This document shows positions 33,961-47,149 of a DNA stretch of 64,000 nt, one piece after another. Each line of letters starts with the position of its first letter. Position 1 is the stretch's first letter. The position numbers and the translations under genes were made by a program. Where the stretch lies: assembly GCA_028583605.1 (NCBI GenBank), contig CM053325.1:63544282-63608281 (forward strand), written 5' to 3'. The notes under the pieces were generated by a model that ran no database searches, was not told where the DNA came from, and saw only the letters and a program-made list of their open reading frames with translations. The DNA is from Dastarcus helophoroides (taxonomy: Eukaryota > Arthropoda > Insecta > Coleoptera > Bothrideridae).

Positions 33961-34660
33961 TTTAATAAAATATTCATTTTAAAAAATCCAGAGGGTCGAA
34001 AAATGGAAATTATGACCAATTGCAAGTCGATATTTTCAAAAGTGTCTCAATATTTGAAATAAATAGCGATTTTCTAAATAGTTCACGAAATGTTTGGAAA
34101 TTTCAAAAAATGTTGAGATTTAATAAAAATCGACATTTTCAAAAAGAAAGTAAAAATTGTGAACTAAATCGAAATTTTCGACAACTAAATTCAATGTCGG
34201 AGAAAAGCCGGAATGGGGTACAATTTGAAAAATGAATATAGCTGAGTTTTTAAAAAACTCGATATTTTTCAAATGCGGTAAAGAATTTTCAAAGAACGGA
34301 GTTTTGAGAAAATTAAAAAAAAACGGAATCTTTCGTAAAAATCTTAAATTTAAAAGTTCGAAATTTTTAATCGCCATAATCAAAAAAGAAGAATTTTCGA
34401 AGAAGTCAAAGCTTTCAAAAATCGGAATTAAAAACAAAACATCTTGAAAAATGCCCAAAATTTTTAAGTAAAATTCCAAATTTCAAAAAAAGTCAACTTT
34501 CGAAAAGAAGCTAAAATTTTGAAAACAAAAAATTAATAAAAAAACTCGATGTTATCAAAAACAGTTCAAGTAGAGATTAAATTTGAAAAAAAAGGTAAAT
34601 TTTCAAAAGCAAATCAAAATTTTCTACAGGAAAGCCAAAATTTTGAAAAAAGTCACTACA
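33961..34660. other. Degenerate AT-rich DNA
   Basis: Same low-complexity type as 30842-32570; open frames here are compositional. Confidence 0.5.
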
Positions 34661-35067
34661 TTAAATGTTGTCAATAATTTCAAGTGGAAACTGGGGGTGC
34701 TGCAGTTCCATAGTGCCTAAGTGCGAGCCGCCACTGCCCGTAAGATCATTTGGGTTGGCCATCCTTGATTTACAGAGTGTAGCTCTACCTCTGTCCTCTC
34801 CTGAACCAGGTACTTATCACACAGTCCTCACAGTTGAAAGTTTCCAGTACTTTACAGAACCGTTACATATTCTAAGCTTCAAAATGTAGCTTCGTAATTC
34901 ACTAAAAATTGGTACTAGAGTTTAATTGTGATTTAATGGCGCCATCATAAATCGTCCACTGAATCTCAGTTCATTGGTCTGTTGTATTGAAATACTTTGA
35001 TTCCTTCTATTTCCTCAGTAGCAGTAATTATAATACATTTGATTTTAGGTTAGCCACGTTTCGTAAA

Positions 35068-37726
35068 ATGAGAGAGTGCCTACACGAGAATCCGCTCTAT
35101 TCCATCAGCTATGAATATCCTAGACACCAAGGCACCGTACTGGATGGACTCAATTCTCTCCGACAGAAAGGCGAGCTCATCGACGTCACCCTCATAGTAG
35201 AAGGCCAAACCTTTCAAGCGCACAAAGCCGTACTGTCGGCTTGCAGCGACTACTTCAGAGCGATGTTTACCGACAATATGTTGGAGGCCCGACGCAGCGA
35301 AATATGCCTGAACGGCATAACGGCCAAAGGTTTCCTCCTAGTCCTCGAATACGCCTACACGTGCAAGATAACTCTGAATTTGGGCAACGTACAAGACGTT
35401 TTAGAATCCGCCTCGCACGTCCAAATGCTCGCACTGATCCAGACTTGTTCTAATTACCTGAAAACTGAACTAGATATAGATAATTGCGTCGATATCGCGA
35501 CGATAGCCGAAACTTATTCATTGGATATGTTGAAATTGGAAGTGTATCGATTCATGAGTGGTTACTTGACGGCGTTTTCTAACACCAAGGAGTTCTACAG
35601 GTTGACCCCTCAGCAGCTAGAGACGTTGCTTTCTTATGATTTTCCGGTAGATTGCTCAGAAGCTGACGTGTTGAGAATCGTGCTTAGCTGGTTCTTCCAC
35701 ATGGATGATCAAGAGTAAGTATTTGCGTCGCATTTGCCCCTTCTCATTTCGTTTCATTTCTACTCTTTTCATCTCGTTTCTTTTCTTCTTGCCATTGCTC
35801 GTCTCTGGTGTTCTCTTCTCGCGTAGTCTTCCCTCCTCTTCTCTTCTCGCGTAGTCTTCCCTCCTCTTCTCTTCTCGCGTAGTCTTCCCTCCTCTTCTCT
35901 TCTCGCGTAGTCTTCCCTCCTCTTCTCTTCTCGCGTAGTCTTCCCTCCTCTTCTCTTCTCGCGTTGTCTCTTCCCTCCCCTTCTCGTTTCTTTCCTTACG
36001 GCTTTAATCCTGAAATGTCGGTAGAAAACTCATAATTTTGGACACTTACATTTGGTAGATGTACCCTAGGTATGCTATCTGTTAATATAGATAGGCAAGG
36101 TGTAATCAAAGTAGTTTCACTGTTCCTCTTGAAGGAACTAAAGAAAGCATTTGATAACAAATTACAGTCATTGGTAACGTTTTTACATACGTATCTCCCT
36201 TAAGATGGATAGCTTGGCCATCGAAACGCCCTAGAGCAACTTCTGTTGTGTTTTTTAATCTTTTTTGGTTTCAGGGGACCAGATTTGTTAGTCAGTTTTT
36301 GTAATTAAGAAAGACAAACTGTTTTTCAATAAAAAAAGTTTAAAGTAATGGAATTAAAGTCGACTTTCGAGGTTTAACTCAATACTTTGAAATTAAACCA
36401 GATTTTCAAGACTAAAATTAAAATTTCGACTTTGATCTAAAAATTTTAAATTGAAACCCCAATTCGATTTTAACCTCGAGATATCGACTTTATACTCTCA
36501 ACTTTAATTATTAGACCTCGTTTAACCCTAATGATCATTTCAGAACGAAAATCCGGCTTTCTCACGCCCCTAGGGTATTATCCTACATCCATTTCAAAGA
36601 AATTTCCGGAAGGAAACTAAACAGCATTCTTGCGAACATTCTCGATGATCACAAATATGAATTGGAGCTGTACAAAGCGGTGATATCGGAAGCTTACATA
36701 CAAATGAACTCGGGCAAAACAAAAATCAAGTCCGATTTGCTGAACTCCAGAGGTATGGAATTGGCTGTTCTCAAAATAGGCGGCTTCGGCAGTAACGGAA
36801 TAACGAACGAAATCACGTACTCTTTCGCATCCAAACCGAAATGGAAGCACCTCACTTCGATACCTCACGTGGAACAGTGCAATTTCGGCACCGCCGTTCT
36901 AAACAACGAACTGTACATTGTCGGCGGTTGCTTCAATCAGTCCCTCCAGGAGAATATTCACCCGTTCGGGTTCAAATACAGCCCTCAGCATAACAAGTGG
37001 TCTACAATGGCACCTATGCACATCGAGCGGTGTCGTTTCTCGTTGAACGTAGTCGGGAATATGCTGTACGCGGTAGGTGGCGCTAGTGAAGTTGACGAGT
37101 ACGACACCAGCACTTGCGAGTGTTACAACCCAATGACGGACACCTGGTATATGTTTCAGTCGCTTCCTAGTTATGTAACGCAACACGCCGGTGCCACTTA
37201 CGAGGACGACGTCTCTTGTAAGCTGTTTATAAGCGGTGGAATGGACAGAGAGACCGTCCAATCGAGCATGTACTGTTACGATGTAAGATTGGCCAAATGG
37301 CAAAGTTGTGCGGCTATGTTGAGCCCTAGGGCCGATCATGTTATGTTATGTATAGGCAATCTGTTGTACGTTTGCGGTGGTTGGATGGAGGATTTTGAAA
37401 ATAGAACTAGATTGTTGGTGGACTCAATAGACGTGTATAATATTAAGCGAGATCAGTGGGAGGTTCTCACTAGGGTACCGACGCCTAGATACCACGCGGG
37501 TATAGTCAGCGTTAATAAAAAAATCTATTTTATTGGAGGGTTCCACAGCGACGCCATGTTTGATAAAGATACGGCAGCCATAGAATGTTACGATATTGAG
37601 AGAGACGCTTGGTCCACGGAAGATAAGTATCCTCAGGACATTTGGGAACATACTTGCGTCACATTGTACATTCCTAAATGCAGAGACGACATGGAAGTTA
37701 TATGGACCTCAGATAATGCCCTTTAG
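35068..37726 (+). CDS. BTB-BACK-Kelch protein (KLHL family)
   Basis: Two coding exons, 35068-35714 and 36544-37726, join in phase 2 to give 609 residues. Kelch-like proteins of this layout are usually substrate adaptors of Cullin-3 ubiquitin ligases. The N-terminus has a BTB domain (about residues 15-125: GELIDVTLIVEG, FQAHKAVLSACSDYFRAMFT). A BACK domain follows, running across the splice junction. The C-terminal half has six Kelch blades marked by GG doublets (IGGFG, VGGCF, VGGAS, SGGMD, CGGWM, IGGFH). The start ATG follows a likely 3' splice site at 35048 (GATTTTAG), so an upstream non-coding exon is probable. BTB wording is closest in my memory to the KLHL26 and KLHL9/13 branches; the exact orthologue is not settled. 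Confidence 0.92.
35740..35995. repeat. Tandem 24-bp CT-rich repeat in the Kelch-gene intron
   Basis: About six copies of CTTCTCGCGTAGTCTTCCCT plus CCTCT from about 35815 to 35965, in a pyrimidine-rich stretch. Confidence 0.9.
36185..36320 (+). mobile_element. Penelope-like end, family 1, degraded, in the Kelch-gene intron
   Basis: Contains AAGATGGATAGCTTGGCCAT, CGAAACGCCCTAGAGCAAC, TTCTGTTGTGTTTTTTAATC and GGTTTCAGGGGACCAGA. The CUGANGA core is lost. Confidence 0.75.
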
Positions 37727-37789
37727 ATGTATATTTCAGAACAAATTTTGTATTTTTATATTATATTTATTCTTAATAATTACACTTTA

Positions 37790-38560
37790 TTTATCCCATT
37801 CTTACCTCAAATGAGAAATAGAAATTTTACTTTTTTAAAAAAGTGACACTTGAAAATTGAACATTTCAGAATTGTGACTGAAAGTTTCGACGTTTTTCAA
37901 AATTTTAACTTCTTTCGGAATTTTGACTTTTTTTTCAGAAATTCCGACTTTTTGATAATTGGATTTTTTTGCTAATATCGACTGAGAAAAATCATTTCCC
38001 AAAATTTCAATTTTTTCCTAAAATTTCAATTTTTATGACTTCTTTAAAAAGGAACACTTTTTTTGACCTTTTTGAAAACTTGGACTTTTTTTTTGAAGAA
38101 TTCGAATTACTCGAAACTTTAACCGTTTCTCAAAATTTCAGCTTTATGACTTTTTTTCAAATTTCTACTTTTTTAATAAAGTGACACTTGAAAATTGGAC
38201 ATTTCAGAATTGTGACTGAAAGTTTCGACGTTTTTCAAAATTTCAACTTTCTGGAAGTTTTGATTTTTTTTAAAGTTTGAATTTTTTAAGTTTAATTTCT
38301 TTCGGAATTTCGACTTTTTGATAATTGGATTTTTATGCTAATATCGACTAGATTTTTAATGTTAAAATTTCAAAGAAAATCTCTGAAAAAGAGCATTCTT
38401 GTCCAAGTTCTATTATGGATTAAAATTGTAATTTTTAAACTTAAATTTTGAGTTTATTCTTGGATTTTTTGGAGTTTTAATTCGTAATATTGAGTAAAGA
38501 TCCAAAATTAAAAAAATAAGAGGGGTAAGAAATCAAACTAAACAATTTATATTGTTAGAT
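37790..38560. other. Degenerate AT-rich DNA downstream of the Kelch gene
   Basis: Contains an approximate direct duplication (about 37835-38000 and 38170-38345) sharing AAGTGACACTTGAAAATTG and AGAATTGTGACTGAAAG. No genes. Confidence 0.6.
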
Positions 38561-38794
38561 ACGAATCCCTCCTCCACAATTTAAATAGTAATTAATAACG
38601 GCAGCCACACTTGTTATTACGATAATAACAAACTTCAAATATTAATTATTGAGTGAACCAATTCGGCCAGGCCCGAGTAACGTTGGAAGAGTATCCCCTC
38701 AACCGGGACAAGCCGTAGTTTATCTTCTTTCATGGTCGATTAGCGCCACGAAACATAAACAATGTGGGTCAACTCTGGTTGCTTACAATGAATA

Positions 38795-38990
38795 TTGAAA
38801 TACAAATCTGATCCCCTGAAACCAAGAAAGATTAAAAAACAACAATATTGACGTTCCAAATATGTTGAACTGTATCGAAAATCTGCCTTCGATTTTTATT
38901 GAAAACTCTGTTTTTTGGTCGCAGGGGACAAGATTTGTATTTCAATTTTTGAAGATAACCAAAGACCAGTCCGTTCCACCAAAAAAAATT
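38795..38990. mobile_element. Penelope-like ends, family 1 (degraded inverted pair)
   Basis: GATCCCCTGAAACCAAGAAA near 38810 and the inverse GGTCGCAGGGGACAAGATTTG near 38920, then AACCAAAGACCAGTCCGTTCC. The hammerhead core is missing. Confidence 0.7.
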
Positions 38991-39002
38991 CAATAAATTT
39001 AA

Positions 39003-39290
39003 AACAAAGTCATGTTAGTTACACCGTTTATAACTCGAGAACGGATGGACGGATTTTTATGATTTTTGCTTTGTTGGATTAGCCACGGCTTCAAATAACA
39101 TAATAAAGACTAAAATGTTGAAGAAATTCACGAAACAGTGTTTTATAAGGAATCCGCGTACAGCGCCATCTCTGATTCATAATAGAAACATCACAGAAAC
39201 GTATTGCAACCTAGATCGGCAGATGGCGCTGTATCTTCTTTAATTAAGTCCCGTTTTTCGCCTAGGATTCACTCTGAAACGGACACAGGG
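39003..39290. repeat. Dispersed repeat shared with 49130-49430
   Basis: Contains GAGAACGGATGGACGGATTT, TCACGAAACAGTGTTTTATA and CAGATGGCGCTGTATC. The copy at 49130-49430 is inverted. Family not identified. Confidence 0.65.
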
Positions 39291-39299
39291 CTTTGTAGC

Positions 39300-42180
39300 G
39301 AAGCGACAAAACGTGTGCGAGCGTATTAAATATTTTAATGTAAACTTTAATTCAGTTAATAAGGCAACACAATATTTATTAATTCTAAGGCAATACGAAG
39401 TTTGCCAGGGCCATCTATTAACGAAATCATATTCAAAGTTTAACTTTCAGTTTAAATAACTAGATTTCTTTAAATTAAATTTGGACAAACGTGGATTTAG
39501 ACAGTATTTTTAATTTTTTTTCCAACATTTCCTGATTGAGGCTATAATGATAAATTTACCTTTTAACAATTATTCCATACAGAAGTTGAGCTGTAAAAAC
39601 AAGATTAAGATGCTTATGCACTGCAATATATCTCGCCCCTATTCCAAAACACAAAAGCTTTTTCCCTGATTCCATTATAATTTGTATAAACAGTCGGCTT
39701 GTTTTAATTACCCTAGTTATTGTCCTCTTAATTAACATATAATTACATGAAAATTATAAAAACTGCTTGGCAAAATAAGAAAATATTCATAGGAGATGTC
39801 TAATCTTTACATACATATTATAGCCTTAAAGATAGGTTATAAGCAGTATTGCCAATCCGAAAATATGAATTTCGAACAAAAAATCCTGCTATTTGTCCGC
39901 CAAACCTGCTTCCCACCCTTGAATTTTTTATAAACAAAGTTGTTACACATATGGTACGCACCGCGGATCTTCTCCCTTACGACACAACAATAGTTGTTTG
40001 ATTACCATACCAACGGAACATTGTCAATCAAGTGAGACATTTGTTTGTCTGGATTTGCAGAATGAAACTAACTGCTTAACAAAAATAAATTATATGTTGT
40101 GAAATGCCAAATCAATATTTGAACTATTTACTCTCTTTAGGTTGGCATTGCTCTGTTCTATGTTTGCTAAAAATGTCAATTGTCAATTTTTATAAAACAG
40201 TCAGTCATGCACTTAGATAATATAAATAAATGGATGGAGCATTCGGTCCAAAATAAGGGCCGAGAAAATAGAGACAGACAATCGACGTGCCATCGGGATC
40301 GACCATTTGCGCATGCTTGAAAGTATGATATTGTCGACACTAACGCTAAATCTCTTAAAGTATGTTTCATATTAACGACAAAATGGAAGTAATCTTTATT
40401 AGAAAAATTGTCCGAAAAATATTTATACATCCATTATTTTCGGATCTAACATAAATGTTTAACCGCTGCATAAAGTATTTTTATGACTATTTAAATAAAC
40501 TGATCTGTAAAATATTACAAAAGTATTAATGATGTACAAATATAGCGAAAGATAAAAACTTTTTCTTTTAATTGAAATAAAACAGAAATATAGAAAAAAT
40601 AATATATTACTAAAAAAAAACTTACAATTAGAAATGAATTTTACATTTACCATGTCGTAATTTCAAGAAATGCACCCTTACATTTGAGGGCAAAGATGGT
40701 ACATTTAAGGTGATAATTCTTGGGTTTTTAGTTATACCTAAAAGAACCTCGAAATGGAATGCAGAATAGGCACATCTGGTTATTAAGTTGTAGACATTAA
40801 AAAACTCAACATTGTCCCAAGGTCCCAAATACTGAAAATAATTTTACTATCTCCTAGAGCCTCCCGTTCGATAACGAATGTGGCTGATTAATATGTTTGT
40901 ATTTGCATCTTTATTAAAATCGTTTTTCTAAAAAAAATCATAAAAAACTTTCTATTTTATGAAGATGAATAGCTAACCTTTTGTGTTCTCATAAATGAAA
41001 TGTTGAAACGCCTCTTTTCCCTAAGGAATTTCGGCGGAACCCATTAACCTAAAAGTCAGGAATCTGGGTAAGATCAACCTCATTATTAAGACACCAACAG
41101 GACGAAATACTTATTACTAGCGAACTTCCTACTTTCCCGAAATCATTTAAACCTAATAAATTATCTAAATTGATTAACTGTAACCAAACAAAACAAGAAA
41201 CTTATTAAAAGTAGAACGCATAAAAAGGTAAACAAACGCCATTCGACACAAATGACATTTAAGCGACAAAAACGACGACAAATTCAATATTATGAACGTG
41301 ATTGGTTAGTTCTGGACATGACGATTGCATCGAACCCGATGGCAAAACGTACTCTTTCTAGCTTGTTCTTTTTCAGAGTTCATCCTTATTCCACAATTAC
41401 CGGCCCAAGTTAATACTCTTCTAACACATTGAATGCTCCGTCCATTTATATGTATAGTCAAAGGTCATGCAGTAAGAAGTTTCTCTATGCAATATATTAA
41501 AAGAATCCAGCATCCTGCCTAAAAGTTATTCGATTAATCAAAATTGACAACAATATACAATTTATAGCTTAAGATAAAAGAACTGCACTACGTTATTTGG
41601 GTTTATGTTGATTGTACAGGTACTGAAATATTCAAATTAGATATACATGCATATTATGTCCGAATTAGAGATTTTTGCAAAATCCCGCTACAAACTTATT
41701 CATTTAAAAACCTTCCGACTACATGCTACTAGCATCAAAATTCTGCTACTGCAGCAGAATTCTGCTACGGTTGGCAACACTGGTTATAAGCAAGCGACCT
41801 ACTTGCGATCAGCTGATAGTTAGCGCGAACTTTTAATTTGAATCGCCAATCTTTTCGAAATTTGAATTTTGTTTTGAAATTATGAATTGAAATCCATTTT
41901 AGACTAATTCAAATAGCTCATAACTAATAATAATAATAACTTATAACTTATAAACTTTATTAACGATAAAAACGCAACGAAATTCCACAAAAAAATTACG
42001 ATTTGAATGATAATGCAATTAAAATGTAATCAGTTGAAAGCAAAATTGTAATTAATCTTTTAAAATGGTGTCAGGTCGGTTTTCAAATTTATAACGACAC
42101 ACCACTGCAAAGGATAACTTTTTTGTTGTTGTCATTGACAATTTACTTTTTTCTATTGTTTTTAATAGTTTTTTGGAAAA
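39300..42180. other. Intergenic, no gene seen
   Basis: AT-rich sequence with scattered short ORFs that show no recognisable protein family, and no RNA gene recognised. Confidence 0.45.
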
Positions 42181-42325
42181 TTAAAATACAAATATTGTCC
42201 CCTGAAACCAAGAAAGATTAAAAAACAGTAAAGGTTCCTCGATTCTATAGCTAAGCCGTTGATTGAATACAATTGTATTCAATCAACGGCCAAGCTATCA
42301 TCTTCAGAGAGAGCTTTTTGGATTA
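42180..42325. mobile_element. Penelope-like end, family 1 (inverted remnants)
   Basis: TTGTCCCCTGAAACCAAGAA followed by a perfect GATTGAATACAATTGTATTCAATC palindrome and CCAAGCTATCATCTTCAGAG. Confidence 0.7.
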
Positions 42326-42474
42326 CATACTAGTATTAAAGGCCGCTGCTAGCCGTTCCTCGTTGGCCTGTTTTAAGTTTTGTCGTTGAATGATATTTTT
42401 CATTCAACCGGTTTGTTAAAGACGAGGAATTTTAACTTAACAGAACGTTTCTATAGAGAAAGTATAGGCCAAGA

Positions 42475-42602
42475 AGGTTTTACCCCTTTACCACATTGGC
42501 AATTAAATAAATAATTATTTACTTAATTGCCGATGTGGTAAAGGGGTAAAACCTTCTTTGGACTTAATCACAAGCCACAGTGTTTAGTTCAGTGCTTTAG
42601 AG
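42475..42602. mobile_element. Penelope-like end, family 3 (inverted pair)
   Basis: Two inverted copies of TACCCCTTTACCACAT-GGCAATTAA joined back to back, then CTTCTTTGGACTTAATCACA and AGTTCAGTGCTTTA. Same family as 31185-31447. Confidence 0.7.
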
Positions 42603-43231
42603 AGTATAGGCCAGCATAGGCTAACAGCATAAAAAAGTTTTTGACGTAAGCGCCATCTAGTGTGTAATAAGTACTCTATTACTTTCCCGGTGCGGCCACT
42701 ATTGCATAGATGGCGCTAGCGTAGAAACGTCATCGTTCGTTTGACGAACTCCGAGACAGTGGGAACGTCAAGCGCAAGCGTTTTCTGGCATATTGCATCG
42801 TCAAACGAAAACGATGAAGTATCCGGATCTCAAAGTGCGAGAACAGTCGCCGAGTGCCAGTTAACGAAAACATTGAATGTGCTCAAGTGCAGCTGTTATA
42901 AACTTTAGATTATCGCCGTTGCCATCGTTGGGAAACATGTCGGTCGTGGAGGTTTAGCGGTCGAAGACCCATTTCGCGATTTAATAAAACATCGATAACA
43001 ATAACAAGTTTGCGGATCGTTAGTGCCGTTAACCGAGTGATGGTGTGAACCGTTCGTACTTATTCCTGTTGGTGTAAAGTGACGAATTCGCAAAATTTCC
43101 AGGATTAATTCCTGTTGGTGAACGTGTACGTTTCGAAATTGTGATGTGCTGATGGAATGCGACTGTTGTCGGTGCATCGCCCCGTTAAACGCACAATTCG
43201 TGCGCTTTTGGGATAGTTTGTTTAGTTTATA

Positions 43232-43363
43232 ATGTCGGGAAATCCTATGAATAACGAACAAGAACACCACAAGTCGCCAAGGGAAAGTGGCGAAGATTCG
43301 GAGGACGAAAGCGAAATTTTGGAGGAGAGTCCTTGCGGCAGATGGCTGAAACGTCGAGAAGAG
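43232..43363 (+). CDS. NRBP1: NRBP1/Madm pseudokinase, first coding exon
   Basis: ATG at 43232 to donor GAG|GTGAGT at 43363, exactly 44 codons in phase 0. The end, SEDESEILEESPCGRW then LKRREE, is the highly conserved N-terminal block of nuclear receptor-binding protein 1 (Drosophila Madm), an adaptor-like pseudokinase that acts in ER-Golgi transport and growth signalling. The residues before it are acidic and low-complexity, as in other family members. None of the following exons (the block beginning VEQRNVPGIDSAY and the kinase-like fold) is visible up to 64000, so intron 1 exceeds 20 kb if the assembly is correct. The sequence before the ATG (about 42740-43231) is richer in GC and probably holds promoter and 5' UTR. 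Confidence 0.9.
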
Positions 43364-44360
43364 GTGAGTTTATTTTTCAGTTGTTTGATTTTTCTTATCG
43401 GTCGGAGGGGGTCCTCTCGGACACCTTACCTAACCTAACACCGGCGACCATTTTGCACGATCTACAGTCCGTGCGAAACCGCATGTCTGGCGTGACGTAG
43501 AGAAATCGATTGGGCGCCGGTATATTTTCCTTTCTCGGTCGAAAGGGGAACGTTTCCAACGGCTACAAAGACCGAAGCATGTGTTCTTGTCGATAGATAG
43601 GTTTCTTTTCGTTTGTATATTTAAGAAGCGCGAACAAGTTTTAGTTTATCTTATCGATGGGCGTTTAAAATGTATACTAATTTAATTCATTAAACATATC
43701 TTGGAATGTATGAGTTATTTATAGAAATAGAAGAACTGTGACCTTCTGATAGTATACGTTAAATATGTAACCGGTTTCAAAAAAAGATCTAATTGTTCTA
43801 TTTTAATAAATATAATATCCTGATATATAATGTATTTAATTGTCCAATTTCCAATAGTTTGGAACATGCTTTGATTTTAATAAGGTATGTTATGTGTTGC
43901 CAGCTACTTCCTGTTGTAGTTGTGGGATATATTTAACGATATTGCTGAAATTGGCGCCTCCTTTTGCAAACATCGCTCGTTATCGCACAGTTAGTTGATT
44001 ATACTTATTCTGATCACCATATTCCCCGCGCCATGTAATTCCCTTTTACTTAAAAACGTAGCAGTAACATTTAGAATTCCTCAAGTTCATTAGGAAGCCA
44101 TAAAATTTCAGGTTTTTTAATGAGAGGACCGTTATAAACAGATAACATATTTTGGTCGGATGTTTCGCCTCGAGGACTCGCGATTTTTTTTTTTTTTGAT
44201 AATAATGATCGTACGCGTTTTTTACTTGAGCCTGCGATGATTTTCTCTAAAACTTGGAATTCTGCTCGGTATTTCTGAAGCGTTGTACTTTTTTTTCGAA
44301 ACGTAATTTTTTATTTTGAAATTTCTGTTCTTCAAAGTTTCGAAGTTTTGAAGTGACAAC
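43364..44360. other. NRBP1 intron 1, 5' part
   Basis: No coding, RNA or clear repeat feature is seen. Confidence 0.4.
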
Positions 44361-45240
44361 TTTTTTAGGCGCGTTGAGCACTTTGGGATGGAGGGGTAAA
44401 CGTATGGTTTCGTGTTATCAGCACGCGTGACCATCACGCGTTACCGTCACGCGTTACCATCACGCGTTACCGTCACGCGTTACTATCACGCGTGACCATC
44501 ACGCGTTACCATCACGTTACTATTACACATTAGCATCACACGTTACCAACATGCTCTACTGTTAATATAAGAACATGTTGGTAACGAAATTAGTGCGATG
44601 GTAACGCGAAACGATACGTTTACCACCTATTTCGCTTTGAACTCGAAACAATTTAAGATTCCGATTTTTTTTCGAAAGTTTCAATATTTTTCTCAAAAGT
44701 TTCAATTTTTTTTCAAAATTTCGTTTTTTTTTTCTCAAAATTACATGGTTGCACTTTCCCTTTTTTGAAGCTAAAGTTGAAACTTAAAATTTCGTTGTTT
44801 TTTTTGTTGAGATTTAATCTTTTTCGACATTTACAAATCATTTCGAAATTTAATACTTAAACTTTATAACTTTCGATTTTTTTTCTCCAAATTTGATTTT
44901 TTTTCTGAATTTGAACTTATAATGTTTATTTTTTGTTTTACTATTTCGTCGACGTTTCAAGAAATTGAGTTATTCCAACATTTTTTCTGAGCGATTTTGG
45001 ATAGGGTTGTAGTTTCGCGTGACCATCACGCGTCACCGTTACGCCTTATCAACGGGTCCTAATGTTAAAAGTATATTGGTTACTGTTAATATTGCAGCAT
45101 ATTTAAGTTTTGTAGTTTCGCGTGACCATCACGCGTGACCGTCGCGCCTTATCGACGCGCCTTATCGACGGGCCCTAATGTTAAAAGTATATTGGTTACT
45201 GTTAACATTGCAGCATATTTAAGTGTATTTTATCATTGAT
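44360..45240. repeat. Repeat with CACGCGTTACC minisatellite
   Basis: 44410-44530 is a tandem run of about 10 units of ATCACGCGTTACC / GTCACGCGTTACC. Flanking words (TTTTTTAGGCGCGTTGAGCA, TATTGGTTACTGTTAA) recur at about 45010-45240, 25314-25440 and 63045-63200, so the run belongs to a dispersed repeat. Confidence 0.8.
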
Positions 45241-45739
45241 AAATGTTAGATTCGTTTCCCTACGATACAAGAATTCAGAGTACACAAAAAGGTAGGTAGG
45301 TAGGTATTTACAAATATTTCCAATATTCTGACTTGTTCGGTAGTGTGGGTTCGAACTGCAACACTACATATTTCCTAGTTTTGAGTTCTCACTTCTGTCG
45401 GCCGTTTCCAAAACAAAACAGTTCAAAATTCTCAGTTTATTTAAATTTATTTAGCGATTGAATTTAGATATAACATTTTTCTTTTCTTTTTGTTGCTTTA
45501 GAATAATTTTTTTTTGTTATAAATGACAATGATTGTACGAATTATTATTTATGAAATAAATTTTTAATAAATGCAGTTCGGAAGTATATTTCTAATACGT
45601 ATTTCGTTCACAAGGCCATGCGTCGTCCAGTGATCCGTGGCGTTTCGAAAATTCGACATCCTTGACCTAATTATCGCACCCCTTTGAAAATTTTACCATC
45701 AGTGGCGTTTTTCCCCCCTTCGGTTGTGTGCGTGGTCCC

Positions 45740-45965
45740 CCAGGAACTCTAACATACGACCAGTCTCAACAAGTGTTCGGCTAGACTGTCGTTAGCCGGC
45801 GATCGAGGTCGGAGCGCCCCTTTAATACGGCCCGACGTCCCTGAAACCTTGCCCGTCCAAGGGAACGAACACGCCCTCTGGCGGAAATTTTCATTCCAGA
45901 CGACGTGGGGCTTCATCCACGGACACGTTATCGCCCACGCCGCCGTCGCTCCCACGACGTGGAAG
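45740..45965. other. GC-rich block in the NRBP1 intron
   Basis: About 225 bp with many CG dinucleotides in an otherwise AT-rich intron. A 68-codon minus-strand frame spans it (GATAAWAITCPWMKPHVVWN) without a recognised family. It could be a CpG-rich regulatory element or an inserted fragment. Confidence 0.4.
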
Positions 45966-46884
45966 TTGAAGGTTGACAGTTAACGCGATTAGGTGGAGTT
46001 CGTATTGTCTCTCGATTTAGTTATTTGCGTAAAGTGGGAGGGTGGGTGGGAATCAAAGGAACACATTTTCTTGATCTTGCGATGAATCGTGGAAATATCA
46101 AACTGCTTTGAAAATCTTTATATGAATTCCATTGAATTATGTGGATCTGGCTCGATATAACGTTGTTCTTTACCATTGTATTCAAACGGATTATTCAAAG
46201 AATATATAATTACGATGCGTTATGTTTCCAATTTGCCACGAGCCAGATAAAAGTCTTAAGTGAGTCAGAAAAAGCCTCAAATGAGTCAGATCTGGACCTC
46301 TGGACTTAGAACATATATATTGTGATTTACCAAAGCCTCGTCTTGACGTTTTAATAAATAAATAAATACCCTTGTATTGTTGCTTTTCAATAGTGCACTA
46401 ATTTTCTTTGTGATTTGTGGGTAGTATGGTAATTTAACAGTTGTCGTAGGAGTGCTAATCTTTTGATTGCTCATTGCGTCGTCTCGCATTCGTTCATTTA
46501 TTATTTCCATTTGAAACCATGAATACTACATAGCAACACAAAATTAGCACAAACATTTTATCACTCTTAAAAATAAGTTACTCATTTTATGTCGAAGGTT
46601 CAAGAACCCCTGGAAGAATAAGGTAGATTTACAAGGTTGCATTATTTCTTTTAAAAAATACCTTGAACGCCCAACGTTCCTTTCAGTGATTTTTACATAA
46701 TAATGACCCCCTAAGGAAGAATTCATGGAGCCCCTGGCGATTATACTGAATAATGAGTGGTGCGCAATAACTAAATAAATTTTTATCACCTTGAAGTTGA
46801 CAGACAGAGTGATTTGTTTAAAGTGTAACTATTTAATAACGTGGAAGTGGAAGCATAATCTCAACTGTTGTCAATCCTACGAAT

Positions 46885-47025
46885 CAGTGGCGGCTGGTGA
46901 CTTTTTGACAGGGGGTGCGCAGATGCAAAAAATATTAATAGTTAAAGTTTAGGTGACTTCAATGCCGCAGCAAGGTATTAAATTTAGGAGAAACAAACGC
47001 TTTTTATAAGGCGTCGTATTTAATA
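46885..47025. mobile_element. hAT element fragment
   Basis: Starts CAGTGGCGGCTGGTGACTTT and matches the reverse complement of the end of the hAT element at 59583-60629 for about 140 bp (ACAGGGGGTGCGCAGATGC, AGCAAGGTATTAAA). The other terminal repeat is not present. Confidence 0.85.
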
Positions 47026-47149
47026 GTATTTTATTTATTTATTTTTACATTTTTATTCCAATTTTAACACTGGCAAACGCCTACCTAGTTCTTTTATTTT
47101 CACTTTCCCTTCTAGTGGAAGTATACCAAAATCGTTTTTTAACATAAAA

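Noticed and set aside
36617..37651. Minus-strand frames across the Kelch exon
   Set aside because: Shadows of the well-supported Kelch coding sequence.
42905..43270. 121-codon minus-strand frame over the NRBP1 first exon
   Set aside because: Antisense to 5' UTR and a conserved coding exon; no recognised domain.
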